From: an uncultured Rhizobiaceae group bacterium
Lineage (GTDB): Bacteria; Pseudomonadota; Alphaproteobacteria; Rhizobiales; Rhizobiaceae
Direction: 5' to 3'
DNA length: 64,000 nucleotides
Assembly: GCA_947501445.1 (NCBI GenBank)
Contig: CANMVS010000009.1
Span: 124,001 to 188,000 of the forward strand
Position numbers and translations under genes: made by a program. Below, one piece after another: positions 31,512 through 40,451 of this stretch. The notes below the pieces were generated by a model, which saw only the letters and a program-made list of their open reading frames with translations, was not told the DNA's origin and searched no databases. How positions within the stretch are numbered: the stretch's first letter is position 1; every line of letters begins with the position of its first letter.

Positions 31512-32351
31512 TCAAAATTTTCCGTTGCTGTTTGCCGCATCCTGATCAGGTAAAATATCAGCAATAACATCCCAATGTTCTGCAATCTTTCCGTTCTCAA
31601 CGCGGAAGAGATCATAAAATGCGGTTGGCTTGTCGCCTATGGTCCCCTCTGACATTGTCAGGACGAAGTTACCTTCGGCGATACTTCTGTGCAATTTGTT
31701 GATGCGCATATTCAACCCCGCATCTGCCAGTGCTTTCAAGCCAGCACCAAGACCACTCAGACCATCACCGATGTTTGGATTATGTTGGATGTAGTTGTCC
31801 CCATCAAAATAATCCGGCAATTCAGCAAAATTTCCGCCGATCAGAACGGTGTTCATGAAATCCTCAACGAACGCCTTATTGGCGGCAGTCATATCCAGGT
31901 CTACTGGCTGTGTGGCGCCATCAGTCTGGCTTCTGCCCGATGGGTTTGGAGATGCAACCGGTTGCAGATTGTCCCAATGTTCGACAATTTTTCCGTTTTC
32001 AACTCTAAAAACATCAAAGGCAACAAGCGGAACCGGGCCAAACCCCTGATATATTCCATGCGCAACACCAAGATCTCCCTCCGCAAGAACCCGCACCAGT
32101 TCATAGTTAAAACCCGGGTTTTTGGCGATGGCGGCATCTGCTAGCCCCTTAAGTCCCTCCAGACCGCTGGGTACGGTCTGATTATGCTGGATGTAGGGTT
32201 CTGCAAAATGTTTGTCGATCTGATCCACTTTTTTGTTGATCATCAGCTCCGTCATCGCATTGGTGACAATTTGATTTGTGTCGGCTGCAAAAGCCTGTGT
32301 CACCGTCAGGCACAGAATTGCTGCGCAAAGGGCCGAAGTGGTCGATTTCAT
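31512..32351 (-). CDS. Exported protein with two SnoaL-like (NTF2-fold) domains
   Basis: Encodes 279 residues. A signal peptide, LCAAILCLTVTQAFA, ends before ADTNQ. Two copies of a SnoaL-like domain follow: residues about 25-135 and about 150-270. Each has the pattern YIQHN (YIQHNQTV and YIQHNPNI), then FDVFRVENGKIVEHWD in the first and YDLFRVENGKIAEHWD in the second. SnoaL-like proteins are small cone-shaped folds, some of them isomerases or hydrolases, many of unknown function. The doubled form folded as one chain would make an internal pseudo-dimer. It is divergent from a LysR gene that probably regulates it. Confidence 0.85.
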   Translation of the reverse strand: MKSTTSALCAAILCLTVTQAFAADTNQIVTNAMTELMINKKVDQIDKHFAEPYIQHNQTVPSGLEGLKGLADAAIAKNPGFNYELVRVLAEGDLGVAHGIYQGFGPVPLVAFDVFRVENGKIVEHWDNLQPVASPNPSGRSQTDGATQPVDLDMTAANKAFVEDFMNTVLIGGNFAELPDYFDGDNYIQHNPNIGDGLSGLGAGLKALADAGLNMRINKLHRSIAEGNFVLTMSEGTIGDKPTAFYDLFRVENGKIAEHWDVIADILPDQDAANSNGKF

Positions 32352-32464
32352 CTATCCGTTCTCCATACTATATCTGTTTGTATTTAGAGGATGACACACC
32401 AGGCCCGGGAACATAATATGGTATTATTGAGTTTGATTGTTCGATAATATGATGGAATAAAACG

Positions 32465-33346
32465 ATGGATCATCTACGCGCCATGGCCGTATTTGCAAGG
32501 GTTGCAGAGGCCGGATCCTTTCGTGCGGCGGCGAGCCAACTTGGTATATCCGCCTCGGTTGTCAGCCACCATGTGACCGGTCTTGAGCGTTATCTGGATA
32601 CACCTTTGATCTATCGCTCCACACGCAAGCTCAGCCTGACAAGAGCCGGCGAACAATTGGCTCATTCCGCCCAGACAATGGTAGAGGCTGCGCAACAGGG
32701 TTTGGATCAGATTGGCAAAACCGGCGCGCAGCCAATGGGTTGCCTGAAAATTACAGCGCCTGCTGTCTTTCAATACGCACAATTTGTCGCCCGCGTATCC
32801 GCATTTATGATTAAACACCCAAAAGTGGAGCTGAAAGTCAACTTCTCTGATCAGCGTCACAACATAATCGAGGAAGGCTTTGATCTGGCGTTCCGCATCG
32901 GGTGGCTGAAAGACTCATCACTGAAAGCACGTAAATTGGCTGATGGCGGTCAGTTGCTGTGCGCATCACCCGACTATTTGAAAGATAGCCCACCGATCAA
33001 TCATCCTGCAGATATGGAGCGCCACGAGCTGGTCAGGCTCAAGGGGTTTGCTCCCGGTATTCAGCTGACACAACGGGGCACCAAAAAACGAAGAACGATA
33101 CGGCCGCCCCACCGGGTTGAAATTGACTCAGGTTTTGCTGCCATGCGTATGGTCGAACAGGGTTGCGGAATTGCCATGCTTCCGGACTTCCTGGTTCGTG
33201 ACAGGATCGAGGCCAGAAAACTGCAGGAAGTTCTTCCGCAATGGGATACACCATCCTTTGGTATTTACGCGGTTTGGCCGGATAATACCGGCGCCAACTC
33301 GCTCAGAAGGCTTTTTGTCGATTTTATCTCGGAAATTGCAAAATAG
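32465..33346 (+). CDS. LysR-family transcriptional regulator
   Basis: Encodes 293 residues, the normal LysR length. The N-terminal winged helix-turn-helix is MAVFARVAEAGSFRAAASQLGISASVVSHHVTGLE (read in pieces), followed by the linker helix and a periplasmic-binding-protein-like effector domain with MGCLKITAPAVFQYA and DLAFRIGWLKDSSL. This resembles the group that controls oxidoreductases and small catabolic enzymes. The upstream 113 bases separate it from the exported SnoaL-like gene on the other strand, the probable target. The inducer is not known. Confidence 0.9.
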   Translation: MDHLRAMAVFARVAEAGSFRAAASQLGISASVVSHHVTGLERYLDTPLIYRSTRKLSLTRAGEQLAHSAQTMVEAAQQGLDQIGKTGAQPMGCLKITAPAVFQYAQFVARVSAFMIKHPKVELKVNFSDQRHNIIEEGFDLAFRIGWLKDSSLKARKLADGGQLLCASPDYLKDSPPINHPADMERHELVRLKGFAPGIQLTQRGTKKRRTIRPPHRVEIDSGFAAMRMVEQGCGIAMLPDFLVRDRIEARKLQEVLPQWDTPSFGIYAVWPDNTGANSLRRLFVDFISEIAK

Positions 33347-33445
33347 TGATCCGTGTTGCCGGTTCGGTGGGCGATTTTTGTGGATATCCCGCCATCACGC
33401 CTTCACCGTTGCACAGCCCCATCTTTGCTGGTCTACATTGCGCCT

Positions 33446-34264
33446 ATGAAAGCATCAAAAGACATCGCCAGACTGATCGAGATTATGGCTGCATTGCGTG
33501 ATCCGGTCTCCGGATGTCCATGGGACATTCAACAGGATTTTCAATCCATCAAGCCCTATACCATCGAAGAGGCCTATGAAGTCGCAGATGCGATTGAACG
33601 CCATGACATGGATGATTTGAACGATGAACTGGGAGACCTGTTGCTACAGGTCGTGTTCCATGCCCGCATGGCGGAGGAAAATGGTGATTTTGCCTTTGGC
33701 GACGTCGTGCAGGCGATCACACAAAAAATGATCCGGCGACATCCACATGTATTTGCAACTTCATCAGCGAATACCGCGCCCGGTGTAAAAATCCAATGGG
33801 AAGAAATTAAAGCGCAGGAGAAGGCAGAACGTGCCGCGCGCAGACGCGAACGTGGTCTTGAAACCGATAAGACCGTCGGATTGCTCAACAGTGTACCACA
33901 GGCTCTGCCGGCGTTGACCGAAGCCATCAAGTTGCAGCAGAAAGCTGCACAGGTGGGGTTCGACTGGAGCGAGGCCGAACCTGTTCTGGCAAAGATTGAA
34001 GAAGAACTGGGTGAACTGCGTGAAGCGTTGCAGCTTGGCGACGAGGCAAAAGTCAAAGACGAATTTGGTGACCTCATTTTCGCATTGGTCAATCTTGGAC
34101 GACACCTCGGGACTGATCCTGAAATGGCCCTGCGCGGCACGAACCGCAAGTTTCGTGATCGGTTTTCTCATATTGAAAACGAGCTTGAAAAAAGTGGAGA
34201 AAGCCTGCAGGAGGCGACCCTGGATAGAATGGAAAACCTGTGGTCCGACGCAAAAAACAGGTGA
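33446..34264 (+). CDS. mazG: Nucleoside triphosphate pyrophosphohydrolase MazG
   Basis: Encodes 272 residues from ATG 33446; the frame is open farther upstream but without family content. Two MazG units are present, as in the E. coli enzyme: the first with PWDIQQDFQSIKPYTIEEAYEVADAI and the metal-binding EE...ExxD pattern in DELGDLLLQVVFHA, the second with KIEEELGELREAL and DEFGDLIFALVNL. MazG cleaves NTPs to NMP and pyrophosphate, cleaning damaged or excess nucleotides. Convergent with hflX; a partial dispersed repeat lies between them. The order mazG, hflX, hfq is common in this bacterial order. Confidence 0.95.
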   Translation: MKASKDIARLIEIMAALRDPVSGCPWDIQQDFQSIKPYTIEEAYEVADAIERHDMDDLNDELGDLLLQVVFHARMAEENGDFAFGDVVQAITQKMIRRHPHVFATSSANTAPGVKIQWEEIKAQEKAERAARRRERGLETDKTVGLLNSVPQALPALTEAIKLQQKAAQVGFDWSEAEPVLAKIEEELGELREALQLGDEAKVKDEFGDLIFALVNLGRHLGTDPEMALRGTNRKFRDRFSHIENELEKSGESLQEATLDRMENLWSDAKNR

Positions 34265-34293
34265 TGGCCGACGCAAATACCTGCCTTTGATTA

Positions 34294-34342
34294 GATCAAA
34301 AGCCGACACCCTTGTCCCGTTTCTGGCAAAACGTGAAACGGG
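34294..34342. repeat. RIME/Bru-RS-like repeat, copy B (half element)
   Basis: About 49 bases match the first half of repeat copy A in reverse orientation, with roughly five mismatches by eye. The palindrome is nearly perfect here: CCCGTTTC (34316-34323) and GAAACGGG (34335-34342). It fills the 89-base gap between convergent mazG and hflX, where the stem could end transcripts from both sides. The second half of the element was not found beside it. Confidence 0.7.
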
Positions 34343-34353
34343 CTGGCCGGGAA

Positions 34354-35724
34354 CTATACCTTAACGCGATGCTCAAAATCCGAAAATTCATTTTCAGTGA
34401 TTTCAACGGTAAGGGCGACACTGCCATCGTCACGATCATCACGCTCAAGCACAGTGGCGTTGTTGTAAAGCCATCCAAGCTGAGACAATTCAGTTGTCTT
34501 CAAAATGATCTCGCGAACCAACAGCGTACCGGACAGGATTTCTTCTATACGCTGTAACAGCGTGTCAATTCCAAGCCCTGTCACTGCAGATACAGCAACG
34601 GTGTTTTCGCCCTGATCCGCACTATCAACGACCGCGTGAATGGCGGCCTCATGCATCAGATCAATCTTGTTGCGAACCTCGATCAGATTTGTTTTGGGGC
34701 CGTTTTCCTGGTTGATGCCAAGATCTTCCAATATCCGCAACACATCCGCCGCATGGGCCTTGTTGTCCGGGTCGGACATGTCACGCACGTGCAATATCAG
34801 ATCAGCCTCCAGCACCTCCTCAAGCGTTGCTCTGAAGGCAGCGATCAGATGTGTGGGCAATTCGGATATGAAACCAACCGTGTCCGACAGGATCACAGTC
34901 CGGCCGTGTGGTAATTCCATACGGCGCAAAGTCGGATCAAGCGTTGCAAACAACATGTCCTCAGCAAGCACCTCGGCACCGGTGATCCTGTTGAACAATG
35001 TTGATTTTCCGGCGTTGGTATAGCCCACCAGCGCAACAACGGGATGAGGCACCTTCTTGCGTTTTGCCCGATGCAGGTTCCGGGTGCGTCGTACCTGCTC
35101 AAGTTCTCTTTCAAGCTTGACGATCTTGTCCTGCAGGCCGCGCCTGTCGGCTTCTATCTGTGTTTCGCCCGGCCCGCCCATAAACCCAGCACCGCCACGT
35201 TGGCGCTCAAGGTGGGTCCAACTGCGCACCAGTCGGCCTTTTTGATAGTTGAGGTGGGCAAGCTCCACCTGGAGGACACCCTCTCTTGTGGACGCACGGC
35301 GGCCAAAAATTTCCAGGATCAATCCGGTCCGGTCAATCACCTTGACGTTCCAGGCCTTTTCCAGGTTGCTCTGTTGAACAGGTGTCAACGGATGATCCAC
35401 GACAACCAGACCCGCATCCAGGGATGCAAGAAGTCCGGTAATTTCATCAATTTTACCGGTACCCAGCAATGTTGCCGGACGGGCAGCATTCAGCGTTATG
35501 CTTGCTGCATGCACCACATCAATATCAATGGCTTCTGCAAGTCCGACAGCCTCGTCGATTCTGGCTTCAATTGAACGATGCACACTCGCCAATCCATCGC
35601 GTGAATTGTCTGAGCTGCGTGTTTTAATGACAGGTACCAAAACTATGGCACGTGCAACGTTGCCCTCGCCATCTTCGTCATCGCGACGAAGGGCAACGTC
35701 CTTTTTGTTATGGTCAACCTTCAC
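34354..35724 (-). CDS. hflX: Ribosome-associated GTPase HflX
   Basis: Encodes about 456 residues. The HflX N-terminal domain ([38 protein letters not shown]) and coiled linker with [12 protein letters not shown] precede the GTPase domain: G1 [13 protein letters not shown]3 region [18 protein letters not shown]4 NKID. HflX splits stalled 70S ribosomes, notably under heat stress. The start is uncertain: no ATG fits, GTG 35724 overlaps the end of hfq and TTG 35745 is a longer option; I used the GTG. Overlap with hfq implies coupled expression, as in many proteobacteria. Together with PrfH/RtcB elsewhere in the window, this gives two independent ribosome-rescue routes. Confidence 0.93.
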   Translation of the reverse strand: MKVDHNKKDVALRRDDEDGEGNVARAIVLVPVIKTRSSDNSRDGLASVHRSIEARIDEAVGLAEAIDIDVVHAASITLNAARPATLLGTGKIDEITGLLASLDAGLVVVDHPLTPVQQSNLEKAWNVKVIDRTGLILEIFGRRASTREGVLQVELAHLNYQKGRLVRSWTHLERQRGGAGFMGGPGETQIEADRRGLQDKIVKLERELEQVRRTRNLHRAKRKKVPHPVVALVGYTNAGKSTLFNRITGAEVLAEDMLFATLDPTLRRMELPHGRTVILSDTVGFISELPTHLIAAFRATLEEVLEADLILHVRDMSDPDNKAHAADVLRILEDLGINQENGPKTNLIEVRNKIDLMHEAAIHAVVDSADQGENTVAVSAVTGLGIDTLLQRIEEILSGTLLVREIILKTTELSQLGWLYNNATVLERDDRDDGSVALTVEITENEFSDFEHRVKV

Positions 35725-35962
35725 GAACTGGTTCTTCGCCTTCAAACATCTGGATGGGTTGTCCAGGCATTATGGTCGAAATCGCATGTTTGTAGACCAG
35801 TTGCGAATGTCCATCACGGCGTAGCAATACGCAAAAATTGTCAAACGAGGTGACCACACCAGTCAACTTGACCCCATTGATCAAAAAGATTGTCAGGGGA
35901 ACTTTCTGCTTTCTGACTGTATTGAGAAATTGATCCTGCAAATTCTGAGAACGCTCCGCCAT
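35714..35962 (-). CDS. hfq: RNA chaperone Hfq
   Basis: Encodes 82 residues from ATG 35962, the compact alphaproteobacterial size. The Sm1 motif reads [22 protein letters not shown] and the Sm2 motif has YKHAISTI, the Tyr-Lys-His needed for binding RNA 3' ends on the proximal face. The short acidic tail ([10 protein letters not shown]) is typical of this class. Hfq hexamers pair small RNAs with mRNAs. The gene lies upstream of and overlaps hflX. A longer frame reaching 36031 was rejected because the extra residues are not Hfq-like. Confidence 0.97.
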   Translation of the reverse strand: MAERSQNLQDQFLNTVRKQKVPLTIFLINGVKLTGVVTSFDNFCVLLRRDGHSQLVYKHAISTIMPGQPIQMFEGEEPVREG

Positions 35963-36147
35963 TGCGTCAGTCTTCCTTGTCCTTAACGGTTTCTTCTTTT
36001 TGCCGACCCTGAATGGCCGGACTAATACCAAAGTAGCAAATCATCCACCGTATGCTCACCACTTTTGGGTTATCAAATCGCAACCTCTTCCGCAATCTTT
36101 AAAACAATTGCATCAATGTATGACCACTTATTATGGAAAAACAACCA

Positions 36148-37623
36148 TTATCGATTGTACCAGAAGCGGACATTGAGCACTGCGAATACCACCAGTACCT
36201 CCAGCCGTCCCACTGTCATGATGATGATTCCCAACAAATAGGTCAGGGGTGAAGGCATGTTTTGATAGACAGGCCAGCCTCCTTCGGTAACCCCGCTGAC
36301 CGGTGCCAGAGCCTCATAGACAGGTCCGGCATTTGAAAACAGGGCAACCGACATGGCAATTGCGGCCTCAAAGCCAGTGGCTGTCAGGGCAATAAACATT
36401 GATCCCAGACCAATGACAATGACGGCAATGATAAAATAGGTCCAGATAGCCTGCATGGAGCCGCGGTTGATTGTCATATCCCCAAATTTCAGGCGATCGA
36501 CACTATTTGGGTAGATCAGGCGGTTTAACTCGGCAATCGCATAAACCCACATGGCGCCGATACGCAATACTTTCACACCGCCAGAAGTGGAATAGACGCC
36601 AGCACCAACAAAGATGATGGCCAGAATGAGCACACTCGGCAAGAGGGCTATCACGCCCGGCCTTGTTTCTATGCCGCTGGTTGCAACGAGCGATGCGGCG
36701 GTAAAAAATCCTTCCTGAAGGGCGGCCAGAATACTGCCCGCAATCTTGCCCCCCGATACGTCCAGTATCCGGGTGGCATAGGCGATTGTCAGTGCGATAA
36801 TGACCGCCGCGACAATCTTTGCTTCAAGGTTATTTTGAAATATCTGGTTGGGCCTTCGTAATATCTGACGACGCCAGAAAACACTCATTGTTCCAAGGCA
36901 CAAACCAAGCGCCATGACAGTGGATGCACCCCTGCTGATGTGTTCTTCGAGAGGTCCGACAAACGGCAAAAAACCACCTGTCGCAGCAGATACCATGCCC
37001 AGCATGGATGCTGTCAGTGGCTCCACACCAAAAATGACCAACCCAAGAAATATGACGCCGGTCATCAATGAATACTGCAGCGCCAGGGTCCGGTAGTTTT
37101 CAAGTTTGAAAATTCCTTCATAGGGCATGCCAAAGGCGACCCGGCTGCTGCTGCCACTGTACAGCCCACCAAATCCAGCCGGGGCGAGCACATATATAAT
37201 CGAAGCCAGTGCCAGAAAACCGCCGTACCATTCAAGTAAGGCGCGCCAGAATAACAGGCCGTTTGGTACGTGGTCACGCACAAGAACACTGGCACCTGAG
37301 GTCGTCAGTGCGCTGACGGATTCAAACCAGGCAGGAACAAATGGCAGACCGGCCAAAACGACCAGAAATATGGCGCCCAGGAGGGGTGTAACTGCCCATA
37401 CGCCAACCAGTGCCAGGTAGCTGAAGGCGCGCTCTGCACGGCGTGTTTTGCCCGATATCGCAGTCAATACGGCAACAATGACAAAGAGGCCTGTTGCCGC
37501 AAGCAATACCATATTCTTCGCCAATTCTGCTTCTGCATGTGCCAGGGCGACAAATATGGCGGGTACCAGCAGGACCAGGAGCCCCGCCATCGAAATGGTG
37601 ATAAGATAGATGACCCCCATCAT
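36148..37623 (-). CDS. trkH: Trk potassium uptake system membrane subunit TrkH
   Basis: Encodes 491 residues, with four membrane-pore-membrane repeats expected. Selectivity-filter segments are visible: ESVSALTTSGASV, VSAATGGFLPFVGP, LVATSGIETRPG (third filter) and VALFSNAGPVYE, each carrying the key Gly-like position. With a TrkA gating subunit it imports potassium driven by membrane potential. It starts five bases after the trkA stop, so the pair is one transcript. The hfq promoter region lies beyond its 3' end. Confidence 0.93.
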   Translation of the reverse strand: MMGVIYLITISMAGLLVLLVPAIFVALAHAEAELAKNMVLLAATGLFVIVAVLTAISGKTRRAERAFSYLALVGVWAVTPLLGAIFLVVLAGLPFVPAWFESVSALTTSGASVLVRDHVPNGLLFWRALLEWYGGFLALASIIYVLAPAGFGGLYSGSSSRVAFGMPYEGIFKLENYRTLALQYSLMTGVIFLGLVIFGVEPLTASMLGMVSAATGGFLPFVGPLEEHISRGASTVMALGLCLGTMSVFWRRQILRRPNQIFQNNLEAKIVAAVIIALTIAYATRILDVSGGKIAGSILAALQEGFFTAASLVATSGIETRPGVIALLPSVLILAIIFVGAGVYSTSGGVKVLRIGAMWVYAIAELNRLIYPNSVDRLKFGDMTINRGSMQAIWTYFIIAVIVIGLGSMFIALTATGFEAAIAMSVALFSNAGPVYEALAPVSGVTEGGWPVYQNMPSPLTYLLGIIIMTVGRLEVLVVFAVLNVRFWYNR

Positions 37624-37628
37624 GGCGG

Positions 37629-39005
37629 TTAAAAGAATTCCAGACTGACACGGAACAATTGTTCGACATGACGAACCGAGTCGGCCGATGCCAATAGAAC
37701 GACACGGTCATTCGTCTTGATCTTACTGTCCCCGTCAGGCCTTAGAACTTTTCCGTCCCGGTAGAGCGCACCAATGCGAATACCATGTGGCAAGTCAAGA
37801 TCACGCAGCATTTTACCAACGATTGGTGATGTTTCGAGTGCCTGAGCTTCAATAACCTCCGCAGACCCTTGCTGGACACTGTGTACCGCCAGAATACGTC
37901 CGCGGCGCACATGCTGGAGAATCCGCGAAATCGTTACCGTCCGCGGATTGACATGGGCATCAATGCCAAGCGATTTCGTGAAATCCAAGAATGTCGGGCT
38001 ATTGATCAAAGCCAGATTGGATTTACAACCCAAACGTTTGGCCATGACACTCGACAGGATATTGACCTGATCGTCATTGGTCAGCGCCACCATCAGGTCA
38101 GCATCCTGGATATCTGCCTCAACCAATATCTGCTTGTCCAGTGAAGAACCGTTGAGGACGACGGTTCGCTTCAGGCTGTCGGCAATGCTGACAGCCCGAT
38201 CGCGATTATACTCGATAATCTTGATCTTTGTCTTCGGCTGCCGCTCTTCAATCATGCGCGCAACAAAAAAGCCGATATTGCCCCCGCCAGATATGACAAT
38301 GCGGGTGGCTTCCGGTTCTTCATGTCCAAAAAGACCCAATGTGCGACGCACGTGGTTACGGTCACATATGACGTAGGCCAGATCCCCTGTCATCAACTGG
38401 TCGGATGAATGAGGAACAATCAGATTTCCATTGCGCCAGATCCCGCAAACCGTGGCGGTAAGGTCGGGAAACAGGTCGCTTAACTGTTCCAGCGGCGTAT
38501 TGACAACCGGACAATCCTCGAGACATTCGATGGCAACCATTGCAACCGAATCTTCTGAAAAGCGCACAGCATCATTGGCACCGGGCAGCGCAATGCGTCG
38601 CAGCACCATCTGGCCAACTTCGATTTCCGGTGAAATTATCACATCAATCGGCATGTGTTCGCGCGAGAACAGATCCGAATAGTGGGTATGGAGATAACTC
38701 TGCGCTCGAATTCGGGCAATTTTCGTCGGCACATTGAACAATGAGTGGGCTACCTGACAGGCAACCATGTTGACTTCATCATACAAAGTAACAGCAATAA
38801 TCATATCTGCCTGATCGGCGCCAGCCTGCGCCAGAATGTCAGGATGCGCGCCATGGCCCACATAGCCGCGTACGTCCAGCGACTCGCGAATTGCATGTAT
38901 CAGCGATGGAGACGTGTCTATTACCGAAACATCGTTGTCTTCGGTAGAAAGTCGCTCGGCAATTCCATAGCCAACACGTCCAGCTCCGCAGATGATGACC
39001 TTCAT
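37629..39005 (-). CDS. trkA: Trk potassium uptake regulatory subunit TrkA
   Basis: Encodes 458 residues made of two RCK units. Each has a Rossmann NAD(H)-binding fold: VIICGAGRVGYGIAERL with acidic DTS further on, and IVISGGGNIGFFVARMIEE, with SLDVRGYVGHG in unit 1 and VVLNGSSLDKQILVEAD in unit 2. RCK-C subdomains follow each. TrkA rings gate TrkH in response to nucleotides. It lies in the order ntrX, trkA, trkH, hfq, hflX on one strand, as in related genomes. Confidence 0.95.
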   Translation of the reverse strand: MKVIICGAGRVGYGIAERLSTEDNDVSVIDTSPSLIHAIRESLDVRGYVGHGAHPDILAQAGADQADMIIAVTLYDEVNMVACQVAHSLFNVPTKIARIRAQSYLHTHYSDLFSREHMPIDVIISPEIEVGQMVLRRIALPGANDAVRFSEDSVAMVAIECLEDCPVVNTPLEQLSDLFPDLTATVCGIWRNGNLIVPHSSDQLMTGDLAYVICDRNHVRRTLGLFGHEEPEATRIVISGGGNIGFFVARMIEERQPKTKIKIIEYNRDRAVSIADSLKRTVVLNGSSLDKQILVEADIQDADLMVALTNDDQVNILSSVMAKRLGCKSNLALINSPTFLDFTKSLGIDAHVNPRTVTISRILQHVRRGRILAVHSVQQGSAEVIEAQALETSPIVGKMLRDLDLPHGIRIGALYRDGKVLRPDGDSKIKTNDRVVLLASADSVRHVEQLFRVSLEFF

Positions 39006-39086
39006 GCCCTATAGTCCTTACTTCCTCGCCGGGAATTAACCTGCGACTGGCGCAAGAACGGCAGCGGTCCGCTTTCCGATATCGTT

Positions 39087-40451
39087 CTATAGCCCAAGCG
39101 TTTTCAGCTTTCTATGCAAAGCGGACCTTTCCATACCAACAAATTCAGCCGTTTTGGAAATATTCCCGCCAAACCGGTTAATCTGGGCAACCAGATATTC
39201 ACGCTCAAACAGTTCCCGCGCCTCGCGAAGCGGCAGTGTCATAACGTGAGTCTGATCCTGATCCGAGGCATTGGGTAACATATCCCCGATTTCCTTGGGC
39301 AACATATCTGCTGTAATTGATGTGGTGGACGCATCGTCCCGCGTCATAATCATCAATCGCTCGATATTATTGCGCAATTGTCTGATGTTTCCTGGCCAGT
39401 CATGCGCTTGCAGAACCGCCATGGCATCGTCCCCAATTGATCTGGGTTTTATGCCTGCCTGTTCGCTGATCTGTCGCATGAACTGGTCAACAAGAAACGG
39501 AATGTCCTCCCGCCGCTCGGCCAGCGAGGGAACGCTGATTGGAACGACTGCCAGCCGATGAAACAAATCCTGCCTGAATTGTCCATCTTCTATGCGTTGT
39601 TCCAGATTGGTGGCAGTGGACGATAAAACCCGCACATCCACCGTTACACGTTTTGCGCCCCCTACCCGTTCGAATTTCTGCTCGACCAAAACCCTCAGAA
39701 TTTTGCTTTGCGTGCCAAGTGGCATGTCAGCCACTTCATCAAGATACAATATACCGCCGTGCGCCTGCTCAAGCGCGCCGACCTTTCTTTCCTGGCCGTG
39801 GGCGGCTTCAGAACCAAAGAGCGCCAGTTCCATACGATCAGGTGTAATTGCAGCGGCATTAATTGCCACAAATGGTCCCTCGGAACGGCTGGAATTTTTG
39901 TGAATGAGCCTGGCAACAAGCTCCTTTCCGGCGCCCGATGGCCCGAGAATCATGATGCGACTGTTTGTCGGTGCGATCTTTCCAATCGTCTGACGCAATT
40001 GGGAAATCGCAATGGATGTCCCTGTCAAATCAACAGGTTCACCGGATCGTTTCTTCAGCTCATCGACCTCGCGCTTGAGCTCGGAAGTCTCGACTGCACG
40101 TTCAGCCACCAGCACCAGCCGATCGGCTTTGAAGGGTTTTTCGATGAAATCATAGGCGCCGCGCCGGATGGCTGAAACCGCTGTTTCAATATTTCCGTGT
40201 CCAGAAATCATCACCACAGGCACATGCGGATGGCGGGTTTTGATTTCGTCCAGCAGTGCCAACCCGTCGAGGCGGCTTCCCTGAAGCCAAATATCCAGAA
40301 ATATCAAACGCGGCACGCGCTCTGCGATGCTTTGCAGGGCGCTGTCGCTGTCGCCGGCGGTGCGTGTTTCATGTCCCTCATCGGAAAGAATACCCGAAAC
40401 GAGTTCGCGAATATCCTCTTCGTCGTCGACCACAAGTATGTCAGAGGCCAT
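39087..40451 (-). CDS. ntrX: Nitrogen-regulation response regulator NtrX
   Basis: Encodes 454 residues: receiver domain (DILVVDDEEDIREL; phospho-acceptor Asp in IFLDIWLQ), AAA+ domain (Walker A GPSGAGKEL, Walker B GGILYLDEVADM) and a Fis-type DNA-binding end (KTAEFVGMERSALHRKLKTLGL). Where NtrC has GAFTGA, this protein has FGSEAAHGQERKVGALEQ, so the sigma-54 contact loop is absent, a known trait of alphaproteobacterial NtrX, which is thought to act with sigma-70-type polymerase. It overlaps the ntrY 3' end by 11 bases. Its role is in nitrogen and redox control and envelope physiology in relatives. Confidence 0.95.
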   Translation of the reverse strand: MASDILVVDDEEDIRELVSGILSDEGHETRTAGDSDSALQSIAERVPRLIFLDIWLQGSRLDGLALLDEIKTRHPHVPVVMISGHGNIETAVSAIRRGAYDFIEKPFKADRLVLVAERAVETSELKREVDELKKRSGEPVDLTGTSIAISQLRQTIGKIAPTNSRIMILGPSGAGKELVARLIHKNSSRSEGPFVAINAAAITPDRMELALFGSEAAHGQERKVGALEQAHGGILYLDEVADMPLGTQSKILRVLVEQKFERVGGAKRVTVDVRVLSSTATNLEQRIEDGQFRQDLFHRLAVVPISVPSLAERREDIPFLVDQFMRQISEQAGIKPRSIGDDAMAVLQAHDWPGNIRQLRNNIERLMIMTRDDASTTSITADMLPKEIGDMLPNASDQDQTHVMTLPLREARELFEREYLVAQINRFGGNISKTAEFVGMERSALHRKLKTLGL

